A DNA stretch of 32,167 bases from an uncultured Clostridia bacterium (lineage in GTDB: Bacteria > Bacillota > Clostridia > Christensenellales > UBA1242), in the NCBI GenBank assembly GCA_937895935.1, contig CALBKX010000049.1, positions 1-32,167 on the forward strand, written 5' to 3'. Of the stretch, positions 8,184 to 15,666 are shown in pieces. Made by a program: the position numbers and the translations under genes. Every line of letters begins with the position of its first letter. Position 1 is the first letter of the stretch. Below the pieces are notes generated by a model, which was not told where the DNA came from, did not search any database, and worked only from the letters and a program-made list of their open reading frames with translations.

Positions 8184-9005
8184 TTGGGCAAAATTATTGC
8201 TTTTGCCAATCAAAAAGGTGGCGTTGGAAAAACAACTACTTGTATTAATTTGGCATCATTTTTAACTCTATTAGGGCAAAAAGTACTTTTGGTAGATATG
8301 GACCCTCAAGGAAATGCTTCAAGCGGAGTTGGAATTGAAAAAAATAAAGAAACAAAAACAATGTATAACCTTATTATAAAAGAAAATTATATTGATGAAG
8401 TTATACAGCACACATATCTAAACAACCTAGATATCATTCCGGCAACAGTAGATTTGGCTGGTGCTGAAATAGATTTAGTAGAAATGCAAAACAGAGAGAA
8501 TGTTGTTAAAAACATTTTGGATAAAGTAAAAGATAAGTACGATTACATATTTATAGATTGTCCACCTTCTTTAGGTTTAATCACTGTAAATGCTCTTACC
8601 GCTTCTGATTCGGTTATTATACCATTTCAATGTGAATTTTTCCCACTTGAAGGATTAACTCAATTAATGAACACAATAAGACTTATAATTCATCATTTAA
8701 ATCCAAATTTGCAAATTGAAGGCGTTGTGATGACAATGAAAGACAATAGGTCAAACTTAGTTGCTGAAGTAAGCAGAGAAGTAAAAAAGTTTTTTGGCGA
8801 TAAAGTATACAGCACATACATCCCTAGAAATATTAAATTAGCTGAAGCACCAAGCCATGGAGAAACAATAGCAACGTACGATATCAATTCTAAAGGCGCA
8901 AACGCATATTTAGACCTTGCGTACGAATTTTTAGATAGAAATAATGTAAAATATAAAAAACCAAACAAAAGAGAATTAAAGGAGAAAAAACAAAATGACA
9001 ATTAA
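8184..9005 (+). CDS. parA: Chromosome partition ATPase ParA/Soj
   Basis: The start is TTG at 8184, placed by GGAGGT (8173-8178); in-frame codons further upstream have no ribosome binding site and no family match. The 273-residue product begins GKIIAFANQKGGVGKTT, the deviant Walker A with signature lysine (KGGVGKTT, 11-18). It continues with VDMDPQGNASSG, the Walker B strand YDYIFIDCPPSLG and EAPSHGETIATYD near the end. ParA/Soj is a DNA-binding ATPase that works with ParB on parS to segregate origins and, in Bacillus, to tune DnaA activity. It overlaps parB by 11 bases, so the two are translationally coupled. Confidence 0.98.
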   Translation: MGKIIAFANQKGGVGKTTTCINLASFLTLLGQKVLLVDMDPQGNASSGVGIEKNKETKTMYNLIIKENYIDEVIQHTYLNNLDIIPATVDLAGAEIDLVEMQNRENVVKNILDKVKDKYDYIFIDCPPSLGLITVNALTASDSVIIPFQCEFFPLEGLTQLMNTIRLIIHHLNPNLQIEGVVMTMKDNRSNLVAEVSREVKKFFGDKVYSTYIPRNIKLAEAPSHGETIATYDINSKGANAYLDLAYEFLDRNNVKYKKPNKRELKEKKQNDN

Positions 9006-9921
9006 AAAAACAGGTCTTGGCAAAGGTTTAGGCGCGTTACTTTCTGCATATGATGATTATGATGATACAGTAAAAAACACAGACGCTAACCCTACAAATG
9101 AAATTGATATTGATAAATTAATCCCAAACCCCAATCAACCAAGAAAAAAATTTGACGAAGTAGCATTAAACGAATTAGCTAATTCAATAAAAATACATGG
9201 AATTATTCAACCTTTGGTGGTTAATGATAATAAAGACGGCACATACCTTATCATTGCAGGTGAAAGAAGATACAGAGCTTCCAAATTGGCTGGTTTAAGC
9301 AAGGTGCCTTGCATAATTAAAGATTATTCTGAAAAACAAATAAAAGAAATATCTATTATTGAGAACTTGCAACGTGAGGATTTAAACCCAATTGAATCTG
9401 CAAGAGCTATACGTCAATTAATGGACGAATACAAAATGACACAAGAAGCGGTAAGCGAAAGAATTGGCGTAAGTAGACCAAATATAGCAAACACATTAAG
9501 ATTGTTAAGCCTATGCCCTGAAGTTATCACGTTGGTTGAAAACGGAAAACTATCTGCTGGCCACGCAAGATGTTTAGTTCCAATACAAGACTATGACATA
9601 CAAATTAGGCTTGCGTTATCCGCTTCAGACAATAAAATGACCGTTAGAGATGTTGAAAAAGCAGTTAAAAATATATTAAAACCAAAAGACGGGAAAGTAA
9701 AACTTCCACAAGAACAGAGCATTGAATTAAAAGAATTAGTTAATGAAATGCAAAGAACCTTTTCGACAAAAGTTTCAGTTATAGGTAACGATAAAAAAGG
9801 TAGAATTTATATTGATTATTATTCAAGAGATGATTTAGATAGAATTGCCGAAATGATAAATTTACTAAAAACAAAAAAATTAACTTTAAAAGAGTTAAGC
9901 GAGTTTAACAAAAGAAAGTAG
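8995..9921 (+). CDS. parB: Chromosome partition protein ParB/Spo0J
   Basis: A 308-residue ParB with an AAAGGAG site inside the end of parA. The N-terminal tail KTGLGKGLGALLS contacts ParA in characterised homologues. The CTPase core is intact: IPNPNQPRKKFDE, the catalytic/clamp motif GERRYRASKLAG and IENLQREDLNPIE. A helix-turn-helix follows (MTQEAVSERIGVSRPNIANTLRLL) that reads parS. The C-terminal dimerisation region is present. Family knowledge: ParB loads on parS as a CTP-gated clamp and spreads. Both neighbouring parS sites are perfect matches, so the local system looks complete. Confidence 0.98.
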   Translation: MTIKKTGLGKGLGALLSAYDDYDDTVKNTDANPTNEIDIDKLIPNPNQPRKKFDEVALNELANSIKIHGIIQPLVVNDNKDGTYLIIAGERRYRASKLAGLSKVPCIIKDYSEKQIKEISIIENLQREDLNPIESARAIRQLMDEYKMTQEAVSERIGVSRPNIANTLRLLSLCPEVITLVENGKLSAGHARCLVPIQDYDIQIRLALSASDNKMTVRDVEKAVKNILKPKDGKVKLPQEQSIELKELVNEMQRTFSTKVSVIGNDKKGRIYIDYYSRDDLDRIAEMINLLKTKKLTLKELSEFNKRK

Positions 9922-9989
9922 TAACACACACCACATTTATATGCAATGCAAACAACTATTACACAATTATAGAGCCTTTACAAAAAAAA

Positions 9990-10005
9990 TGTTTCACGTG
10001 AAACA
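9990..10005. promoter_or_regulatory. parS: parS centromere site 2, inside a terminator-like hairpin
   Basis: A second perfect parS palindrome lies 68 bases after the parB stop. It is embedded in A8 before and T8 after, so the same sequence forms a U-tailed hairpin and could also end the parAB transcript. Confidence 0.95.
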
Positions 10006-10164
10006 TTTTTTTTATTATCAAGAGAAAATTAGCTTGTCAATCATAATTTGACAAAAACAAATAAAAATAAGGATAGGCAATGATCTTTTTGCAGTCTAAA
10101 AAGCAAGCACCCACAATAATCTTGTTATTATAGCATAATTAATTACTAAATTTCTGCATCCCAT

Positions 10165-10197
10165 AAAAACAAGGCAAAACTGCATATTCTTACCTTG
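10165..10197 (-). terminator. Terminator for the small Asn-rich protein gene
   Basis: On the minus strand CAAGG (10193-10197) pairs with CCTTG (10170-10174), followed by T5. The stem is short but sits correctly about 25 bases after the stop. Confidence 0.5.
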
Positions 10198-10221
10198 CTA
10201 ATTGAGCAAAACTATGTATTT

Positions 10222-10398
10222 TTACACAATCCTACTACAACATCCACTATTACCACCCCAATTAAAGCCATTATTGCCAAACAAAATTAAAGCAAAAAGT
10301 ATTATAATGGTGGTGTTATTTGCCAAATTAATATCATTAGCATTTGCAAATAAAGCAATTAAAATTAACAATAAAATTTCTTCAGTTGAATTATTCAT
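10222..10398 (-). CDS. Small Asn/Gly/Cys-rich hydrophobic protein
   Basis: A 58-residue protein starting at an ATG behind AAGGGGG, a strong site that rules out the longer in-frame start at 10440. It has two hydrophobic stretches (ILLLILIALFAN and TIIILFALILFG) separated by a polar NANDINLANN segment, and a tail rich in Gly, Asn and Cys (GNNGFNWGGNSGCC). Short proteins with this composition recur in Clostridia, some near sporulation genes, but I know of no assigned function. It probably sits in the membrane as a hairpin. The good ribosome binding site and the hydrophobic periodicity make it a likely real gene. Confidence 0.65.
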   Translation of the reverse strand: MNNSTEEILLLILIALFANANDINLANNTTIIILFALILFGNNGFNWGGNSGCCSRIV

Positions 10399-10570
10399 AC
10401 AAAATCCCCCTTTTCGACCTAAAAACATTTTCTTCAACAAAATAGTTTCAAAAAAACTTTTTCTTAAACCAAATAAATGTATTATATTAAATGTACATAT
10501 AGATTTTATCTTGCTTCTTGCTTTATATATGACATTAAAGATAATTTTGTTACTAAAATAGGAGGAGAAT

Positions 10571-10915
10571 ATGAATTATATTTTACTAAATAAGGTGGAA
10601 GAAAATGAAATAGCAAATTATATGCCATCAGACAAAAAATTAAAGGATATGGCCTGCTTTTTTCAAAACTTTGCAGATTCAACAAGGTTAAAAATTATAT
10701 CGGCGCTAAGCATTAATGAACTTTGCGTCAATGATTTATCTAGTGTTTTAAACATAAACCAGACAACGATAAGTCATCAACTTAAATATTTAAAAAATCA
10801 AGCCATTGTGGAATCAAAAAGGGAAGGGAAAATTATTAAATATTCTCTGCAAAATCAATTTATTAATGAACTTATGAATTATGCAATAGAAAGTCTAAAA
10901 CAAATTAATTTTTAA
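10571..10915 (+). CDS. ArsR/SmtB-family winged-helix regulator
   Basis: A 114-residue protein behind AGGAGGAG. It has the ArsR core: FADSTRLKIISAL, then LCVNDLSSVLNINQTTISHQLKYLKNQAIVESKREGKIIKYSL, the helix-turn-helix plus wing. Family members repress metal-efflux or detoxification genes as dimers and release DNA on metal binding. The alpha-3 metal motif ELCVCD is here ELCVND, so the CxC arsenic/lead/cadmium site is lost; a C-terminal site with His/Asp is not obvious either. No transporter or metal gene lies next to it, and the following gene encodes a nucleotide kinase after a gap of 182 bases. It may respond to another signal or act in trans. Confidence 0.9.
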   Translation: MNYILLNKVEENEIANYMPSDKKLKDMACFFQNFADSTRLKIISALSINELCVNDLSSVLNINQTTISHQLKYLKNQAIVESKREGKIIKYSLQNQFINELMNYAIESLKQINF

Positions 10916-11097
10916 ATTTGCTAGCAAAATTATTATTTATGTGATATCATAATACATAAACATCTATTAGAATTTTAATTAAACCAACTAATACAGTTCT
11001 AGTATAACAAGACATCAATTTGAAAACAATTGTCAACAGAAAAAGTTGCCATTTGATTTGTTGTGTCTTAAGGCAACAAAAGAGAGGGGGAGAGCAA

Positions 11098-11781
11098 ATG
11101 AAAGGTAAATTGATTGTTTTAGAAGGAACAGACTGTTCTGGCAAAGAAACTCAAAGCAATTTGCTTGTGGAACAATTAAATAGAAGTGGATTTAAAACTG
11201 CAAAATATGCTTTCCCTAATTATAATTCACCAACTGGGAAAATTATTGCAGGTCCATATTTAGGTAAAAAAGGTTTTGAACCGGCAGTTTTTCCTGAAGG
11301 CGCAAGCAATGTTGACCCTTATTGTGCATCTCTTTTATTTGCTATGGATAGAAAATACAACATTAAAGATGTAAACAATTTATTAAATAGTGGCATTAAT
11401 GTAGTTTTAGATAGATATATTGACTCCAATATGGCACACCACGGAGCAAAACTTGATAAAAAAGAAAGAGATGATTTTTATAATTTTATAGAAACTCTAG
11501 AGTATCAGTTACTGAAACTACCCAAGCCTGATTTAGAAATATTTTTGCATATGCCTATTTGGGCGAGTAAAATTTTAAAATCGAAAAGGGCAGAAATCCC
11601 CGACCAGCACGAAAAAGATGAAAAATATCTGGTAAAATCGGAAGAAGCCTATTATGAAATTATCAATAGACATAAAGTAAAAATAATTGAATGTACACAC
11701 AGCAATAATATAAAAGAAATTAATGAAATTAATAAAGAATTATGCAATATTGTTTTAAAGTATTTAAACGAAAAACTATAA
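11098..11781 (+). CDS. tmk: Thymidylate kinase (dTMP kinase)
   Basis: Catalyses ATP plus dTMP to ADP plus dTDP in DNA precursor synthesis, in the cytoplasm. The start is the ATG behind GAGAGGGGG. The 227-residue product has the P-loop LEGTDCSGKETQ (8-19; Glu replaces the usual Thr/Ala before TQ), AFPNYNSPTGK in place of the classical REPGGT segment, the DRY motif DRYIDSNMAHHGAK (about 110), and a LID-like basic region (KSKRAEIPDQHEKDEKYL). The FPxY and long GPYLG..SNVDPY insert mark a Tmk subgroup common in Firmicutes and resembling eukaryotic enzymes. A GTTGCC/GGCAAC dyad at 11045-11078 lies in the leader; I cannot assign it a function. Confidence 0.92.
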   Translation: MKGKLIVLEGTDCSGKETQSNLLVEQLNRSGFKTAKYAFPNYNSPTGKIIAGPYLGKKGFEPAVFPEGASNVDPYCASLLFAMDRKYNIKDVNNLLNSGINVVLDRYIDSNMAHHGAKLDKKERDDFYNFIETLEYQLLKLPKPDLEIFLHMPIWASKILKSKRAEIPDQHEKDEKYLVKSEEAYYEIINRHKVKIIECTHSNNIKEINEINKELCNIVLKYLNEKL

Positions 11782-11846
11782 AAATTATTAAAAATTTTAA
11801 TAATAACTTTAAAAATTACATTAATTAACTGGATAAATAACTAAAA

Positions 11847-13052
11847 ATGAAAAATATATTAATTGTTGATATGCAAGTAGGATATCTTAACGAAGATGAT
11901 AACAAAATAGTAAAAAATCTTAATAAATATTTAAAAAATAATAAATTTGGAACTGTTTTATATACAAAATTTATAACTAATCATAATGGAACGTCTTTTA
12001 AAAATATCCACTGGTTTGGAATCTATGATAAACTTGATAGAAAATTAGCTGTTAGAAAATTGCAACAGGGAAAAGTATTTGATAAAAAATGTCATGGTTT
12101 AACACCTCTTATTATTAATTATCTTACCGATGAAAATGTTAAGGAAATTGAAATATGCGGTGTAAATAATGACAACAATTTTGAATTAATACTAGCACAG
12201 CTAAAACAGTTAAAAATAAAACCTATAATTTTAAATAATTACATAATTAACAATGAAAATTGTTGTACGGACAAAGAACCCACTAACGATTCCATATATA
12301 AAACATTGAACGGATTTTATATAGGAGATATGTTTTCCAACGACTATAAAGAATATACAGATGAAACAATTTTATCCTTTGCATTAATCGAATGGCTGTT
12401 ACATACCCAAAAAACCACACAAGAATTTCAAACAATTTTAGCTTACTATTATAAATTATATCCCAACAAAAACCATATCTATGACGATAAGTTTGCATTA
12501 TGGCTTGAAAATGGATGTAGAAATTTTAGGATTTGTGAAGATTTTGATGGAGCAAAATATTCAACGCCAATTGGATTTTATTCTAAAACCATATCTGAAA
12601 TAGATGAATTAATAGAAAAATGTCTTTCAGTTACGCATAATACAATCGAAGCAAAATTATCCGCAAAAATTATTTGTTATTCTATATTTTTATTAAGAAT
12701 AAATACATACAAAAAAGATTTATTAAGTAAAATAAATGCAATTTTTAACTTAAATATTGAAGAAAATTTAAAAAATAATATAAATTTATATGAAAACGAT
12801 AAAAATGCTATAAATATGGCTAAAATTGTTTTGTGTATTTTTGTCACGTCAAAAACCTTTACTGATGCCATTAAAATTGCAACAGAAGTTAAACAAGACG
12901 GAGCAATACTTTGCACAACTTGTGCCTTATGTGAAGCATACTACAAAGATGTACCTGCAGATATTATTTTTAATTGCAGAAACAATCTGCCAGAAAAATT
13001 TAAAAACTTACTTATGGAATTCAGTAAGGTAAAAAACGAGAAAATTTATTAA
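11847..13052 (+). CDS. Isochorismatase-like plus ADP-ribosylglycohydrolase-like fusion, both sites degenerate
   Basis: The 401-residue protein has two parts. Residues 1-135 follow the isochorismatase/nicotinamidase fold: ILIVDMQVGYL with Asp8 in the catalytic position, then VLYTKF, and ICGVNNDNNF (103-112). In the usual CGVxTDxC the last position is the nucleophilic Cys; here it is Asn111. Residues of about 153-390 resemble ADP-ribosylglycohydrolases (DraG/ARH type): GFYIGD (156-161), YTDETI (170-175, usually TDDT), STPIGFY (239-245), VTHNTIEA (262-269) and a C-terminal KQDGAILCT (349-357) where GGDxDT is expected, so one metal Asp and the Thr are lost. It follows tmk by 65 bases with no strong ribosome binding site. 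Both parent families act on NAD-related molecules; a sensor or binding role is inference. Confidence 0.75.
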   Translation: MKNILIVDMQVGYLNEDDNKIVKNLNKYLKNNKFGTVLYTKFITNHNGTSFKNIHWFGIYDKLDRKLAVRKLQQGKVFDKKCHGLTPLIINYLTDENVKEIEICGVNNDNNFELILAQLKQLKIKPIILNNYIINNENCCTDKEPTNDSIYKTLNGFYIGDMFSNDYKEYTDETILSFALIEWLLHTQKTTQEFQTILAYYYKLYPNKNHIYDDKFALWLENGCRNFRICEDFDGAKYSTPIGFYSKTISEIDELIEKCLSVTHNTIEAKLSAKIICYSIFLLRINTYKKDLLSKINAIFNLNIEENLKNNINLYENDKNAINMAKIVLCIFVTSKTFTDAIKIATEVKQDGAILCTTCALCEAYYKDVPADIIFNCRNNLPEKFKNLLMEFSKVKNEKIY

Positions 13053-13200
13053 AAAAATTTCTTCTCATGGATCCACTTCAAAAGAAGGAAGTTTTACAAT
13101 TAATAAAGATGACACTTCAACCTATACACAACAAATTGTAATAAGTGGTCTAAATTCAAGACTAAAGGTGGTTTTGGAAATCACAGTAGACGCTCTTTAA
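13033..13200 (+). pseudogene. C-terminal fragment of a secreted/surface-type protein
   Basis: An open frame without a start codon encodes about 50 residues ending YTQQIVISGLNSRLKVVLEI and a short tail. The alternating hydrophobic pattern is that of the last beta strands of an extracellular domain. It begins inside the end of the preceding gene and has no ribosome binding site, so it is a leftover 3' end. I cannot name the parent family. Confidence 0.5.
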
Positions 13201-13372
13201 TTTGCATACAAAAAGCAGAGTTTAACTCTGCTTTTTTGTTGCGTATAATTAAAAAATTTTTTGAAATCAATTGTTTTTTACTCATTATTCCAACAAAATC
13301 ACCTATTTTTACTCCAGCTTTTGTGTAGGCAGGTTTTTCTTTAATTAATTCAACTAAATCTAAATATTTCAT
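13181..13372 (-). CDS. Small DUF4926-like protein, 3' end probably altered
   Basis: Starts at the ATG 14 bases after the stop of the gene upstream on the same strand, so the two are probably coupled; no good ribosome binding site is seen. Residues 1-45 (LDLVELIKEKPAYTKAGVKIGDFVGIM) have the pattern of DUF4926-type small beta-barrel proteins and resemble the C-terminal part of its neighbour. The last 15 residues read through the terminator hairpin, suggesting that the original C-terminus was cut off. Function unknown. Confidence 0.5.
   Translation of the reverse strand: MKYLDLVELIKEKPAYTKAGVKIGDFVGIMSKKQLISKNFLIIRNKKAELNSAFCMQIKERLL
13210..13237. terminator. Bidirectional terminator
   Basis: AAAAGCAGAGT and ACTCTGCTTTT form an 11-pair stem with a tiny loop and A/T flanks, between convergent genes. 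It lies inside the end of the small minus-strand gene. Confidence 0.85.
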
Positions 13373-13385
13373 ATATCAATATCAA

Positions 13386-13880
13386 TTAATTTAATTTTTT
13401 TAGGTCATTAATTTTTACTTCTATACAATCACCATAGTAATTCCCGTCTTCGTCTATTTCTGAAAAATCTACCAAAACATAATCGTCTATAGAATAATCA
13501 ATTGCAACAACACCTGTTTCTTCTTTATGAATTCCAGATTTTATATATTCATCTTTCTCCACTAAAAGTTCAACAAAGCCACATTCTTTTAAATCTAATT
13601 TCTTAAATGCTTGCTTTTTGGTTAGTTTTAATTCCTTTAATTTGTCAGTAATTTTTAATTCATTTATAAAGTCAATAGGCATCTTGCAATCTTCAATTTT
13701 TAAATCGCAGTTATCAACTACTACTGCATAATTACCTATCATTTTATCATTAAAAAATAAAACCAAACTTTGATTGTTAGGAAGTGATTTCAAAATAATT
13801 CTTTTAATGTTAATATATAAATTATCATTTTTATATTTTGATTTTAAATTTATCAAAGTGGCGAGGCACCCCAAAAGCAA
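13386..13880 (-). CDS. Hypothetical protein with a C-terminal DUF4926-like domain
   Basis: About 164 codons from a TTG that lies in a small hairpin (ACCCC/GGGGT) and has no clear ribosome binding site, so the true start is uncertain and the 5' end may be damaged. The N-terminal part (IKRIILKSLPNNQSLVLFFNDKMIG) is a short alpha/beta region I do not recognise. From about residue 95 the sequence CGFVELLVEKDEYIKSGIHKEETGVV and the acidic VDFSEIDEDGNY match the DUF4926-like pattern of the next gene, pointing to an internal duplication of this domain type. Such small genes often sit in accessory or toxin-immunity clusters, but nothing nearby shows a toxin. Confidence 0.55.
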   Translation of the reverse strand: MLLGCLATLINLKSKYKNDNLYINIKRIILKSLPNNQSLVLFFNDKMIGNYAVVVDNCDLKIEDCKMPIDFINELKITDKLKELKLTKKQAFKKLDLKECGFVELLVEKDEYIKSGIHKEETGVVAIDYSIDDYVLVDFSEIDEDGNYYGDCIEVKINDLKKLN

Positions 13881-13990
13881 CTGGGGGTTTTAAAATATAA
13901 AAATTAAGAAGAATAATGGTTGAATGTTTAAAATTAAAAATAGTTCGACACAAGATGTCAAATTGTCGCTTAAAATATTGGTAAAATAAT

Positions 13991-14018
13991 TTGAAATATA
14001 ATTTATTTATGATACAAT
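13991..14018 (+). promoter_or_regulatory. Promoter of the coiled-coil lipoprotein
   Basis: TTGAAA (13991-13996) and TACAAT (14013-14018), spacer 16 bp, followed after about 15 bases by the GGAGG of the gene. Confidence 0.65.
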
Positions 14019-14045
14019 GTATACAACAAATTTATGGAGGTATTT

Positions 14046-15044
14046 ATGAAAAAGTTTGTTAAATATTTATTAGTACTTTGCTTAATGGTTCCATTTGCAT
14101 TTATGTTTGCTGGTTGTGGGGAGTCTGCTCCTTCCAATGTAATGACAATGAGCGTTAACCCAGAAATTTCTTTTGTGCTAGATGCAAACAACAACGTTGC
14201 AAGTGTAAAATTTGAAAATGCAGATGCAAGTATGATTTATGCTGATATCAACTTTGTTGGTAAAGATGTTGACACAACTGTTCAATTATTCATTGAACGC
14301 GCAGCAATTTCTGGACACATTAATTTAAAAGGCGATGAAGTTTCTGTTGAAATTAACGGAGAGGTAAATGCAAATTTAGACGCATTAAAAAATCAAGTTA
14401 AAGCCAAAGTTGAATCAGTATTTAGTGACTTAGGTGTTACTGTTACTGTTAAAATGGAAAATTTAACTAAAGAGGCACAAAGAACAGCACTCGAAACAAC
14501 TGCCAAAGCATTAGCTCCAGAAAAAACATCTACTGAAATCAAAGAGATGAGCAATGCTGATTTACTTAAACTTATAAATGATAAACAAAAAGAATATGAA
14601 GATTTAGCATACTCACAAGTTACTGAAATTAAAGCAACACTTGAAAAAACAGTTATGTCTGCAGTAAACACTGCAAAAGATTTATTAGAAGCTGCTGAAA
14701 AAAAATTGGCTGAATCGGAAGAAAGATTGGAAAATTCCCCTTCATTAAAACAAGAAATTCAACCTTTAATTGATACTGCAAAAAGCAATGTAGCTCAATG
14801 CAAAACAGATTTAAACAATCAAATTAAAATTTTAAATGATAAAAAAGATGAATTAATTTCAAAAGCAAAAGAAAAATATACAGAAATCAAAAATGAATTA
14901 ATTTCTACTTACAAAGATCAAGTAGCAGATGCAAAAACAACAGTACTTGCTCACTTACAAACAGAATTAGATTTAGGACATATCACTCAAGACCAATATA
15001 ACTATTGGAAAAATTTGATTGATAATAATGTTAAAGCACAATAA
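14046..15044 (+). CDS. Lipoprotein with RsgI-like domain and long coiled coil
   Basis: Begins at the ATG behind TATGGAGG; the ATG four codons earlier lies within the ribosome binding site. The signal peptide ends in the lipobox FAGC (Cys near residue 24). Residues of about 30-115 carry the pattern of the RsgI-type periplasmic/external domain: SVNPEISFVLDANNNVASVK, then ADINFVGKDVDTTVQLFIERA and GDEVSVEI. In anti-sigma factors this domain follows a transmembrane helix; here it is carried on a lipid anchor with no cytoplasmic sigma-binding part. The rest (about 120-330) is charged and strongly helical, Lys/Glu-rich, compatible with a long coiled coil. An extracellular structural or sensing role is inferred. 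Own promoter and terminator make it monocistronic. Confidence 0.8.
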   Translation: MKKFVKYLLVLCLMVPFAFMFAGCGESAPSNVMTMSVNPEISFVLDANNNVASVKFENADASMIYADINFVGKDVDTTVQLFIERAAISGHINLKGDEVSVEINGEVNANLDALKNQVKAKVESVFSDLGVTVTVKMENLTKEAQRTALETTAKALAPEKTSTEIKEMSNADLLKLINDKQKEYEDLAYSQVTEIKATLEKTVMSAVNTAKDLLEAAEKKLAESEERLENSPSLKQEIQPLIDTAKSNVAQCKTDLNNQIKILNDKKDELISKAKEKYTEIKNELISTYKDQVADAKTTVLAHLQTELDLGHITQDQYNYWKNLIDNNVKAQ

Positions 15045-15061
15045 ATATAAAAATGTTTAAT

Positions 15062-15096
15062 AAAAAAATATAGCAAATTCTTGCTATATTTTTTTT
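15062..15096 (+). terminator. Terminator of the coiled-coil lipoprotein gene
   Basis: AAAATATAGCAA pairs with TTGCTATATTTT across ATTC and runs into T8. Confidence 0.9.
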
Positions 15097-15248
15097 AATA
15101 ACATTGAAACTAATTAAGTAAGTTTTAAAACAAGTAATTCTTCGTTTTTGTACCCCGCTATCAAACAAGATGAAATTTTGCATTTCCTTTTTAAAATACA
15201 TATGAATAATATTAATAAATTTATTTTTTGAGTTATAAAACAAACTAA

Positions 15249-15656
15249 TTAAGCGTTTGCGAGTGGTTTTTGGTCTATTAAGTCTTGCAAAGAAATTTTA
15301 TTTAAATAATCGTCAATTAGTACTCCTAAATTGTTCCATACACTCATTGCATAGCATTTGTTGCTTCTCTCACAATTTCCGTTTACGCATGGTGCAAGAC
15401 TACATGTATCGCCCGTTATTTCCAATATATCTTTTATTGAAATGCTATCTGGACTTTTAGTTAATTTATACCCACCTAAATGCCCTCTGCTGCTTTCAAG
15501 CAATTTTCCTTTCACGAGCATTGCCACAATTTGCTCTAAATATTTAATTGAAATATCCTGATTTTTTGCAATACTGTTAAGTGACAACATTTTGTCGCTT
15601 TTAGCAATATCAACCATTAATCTTACGGCATATTGACCTTTTGTAGAAATTTTCAT
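15249..15656 (-). CDS. Rrf2-family regulator, IscR-like with Fe-S-type cysteines
   Basis: A 135-residue winged-helix protein: MKISTKGQYAVRLMVDIA, the recognition region ISIKYLEQIVAMLVKGKLLESSRGHLGGYKLTK and the dimer helix. Cysteines at 85, 90, 95 and 101 (CSLAPC..NCERSNKC) include the spacing used to bind a [2Fe-2S] cluster in IscR-type members, unlike CymR, which lacks them. Family role: repress or activate Fe-S biogenesis genes according to cluster supply. It starts ten bases after the ABC permease stop (ribosome binding site AAAAGGG), so it probably belongs to the AbrB-ABC transcript. The likely target, nifS-iscU at 24-25.6 kb, has a matching dyad over its promoter. Confidence 0.9.
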   Translation of the reverse strand: MKISTKGQYAVRLMVDIAKSDKMLSLNSIAKNQDISIKYLEQIVAMLVKGKLLESSRGHLGGYKLTKSPDSISIKDILEITGDTCSLAPCVNGNCERSNKCYAMSVWNNLGVLIDDYLNKISLQDLIDQKPLANA

Positions 15657-15666
15657 AAAAACCCTT

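Noticed and set aside
10202..10561. 119-codon plus-strand frame before the ArsR gene
   Set aside because: It overlaps the better supported small minus-strand gene, has no ribosome binding site and looks like non-coding translation.
11020..11097. N-terminal extension of thymidylate kinase
   Set aside because: The 26 upstream codons are Cys/basic-rich with no family match; GAGAGGGGG sets the start at 11098.
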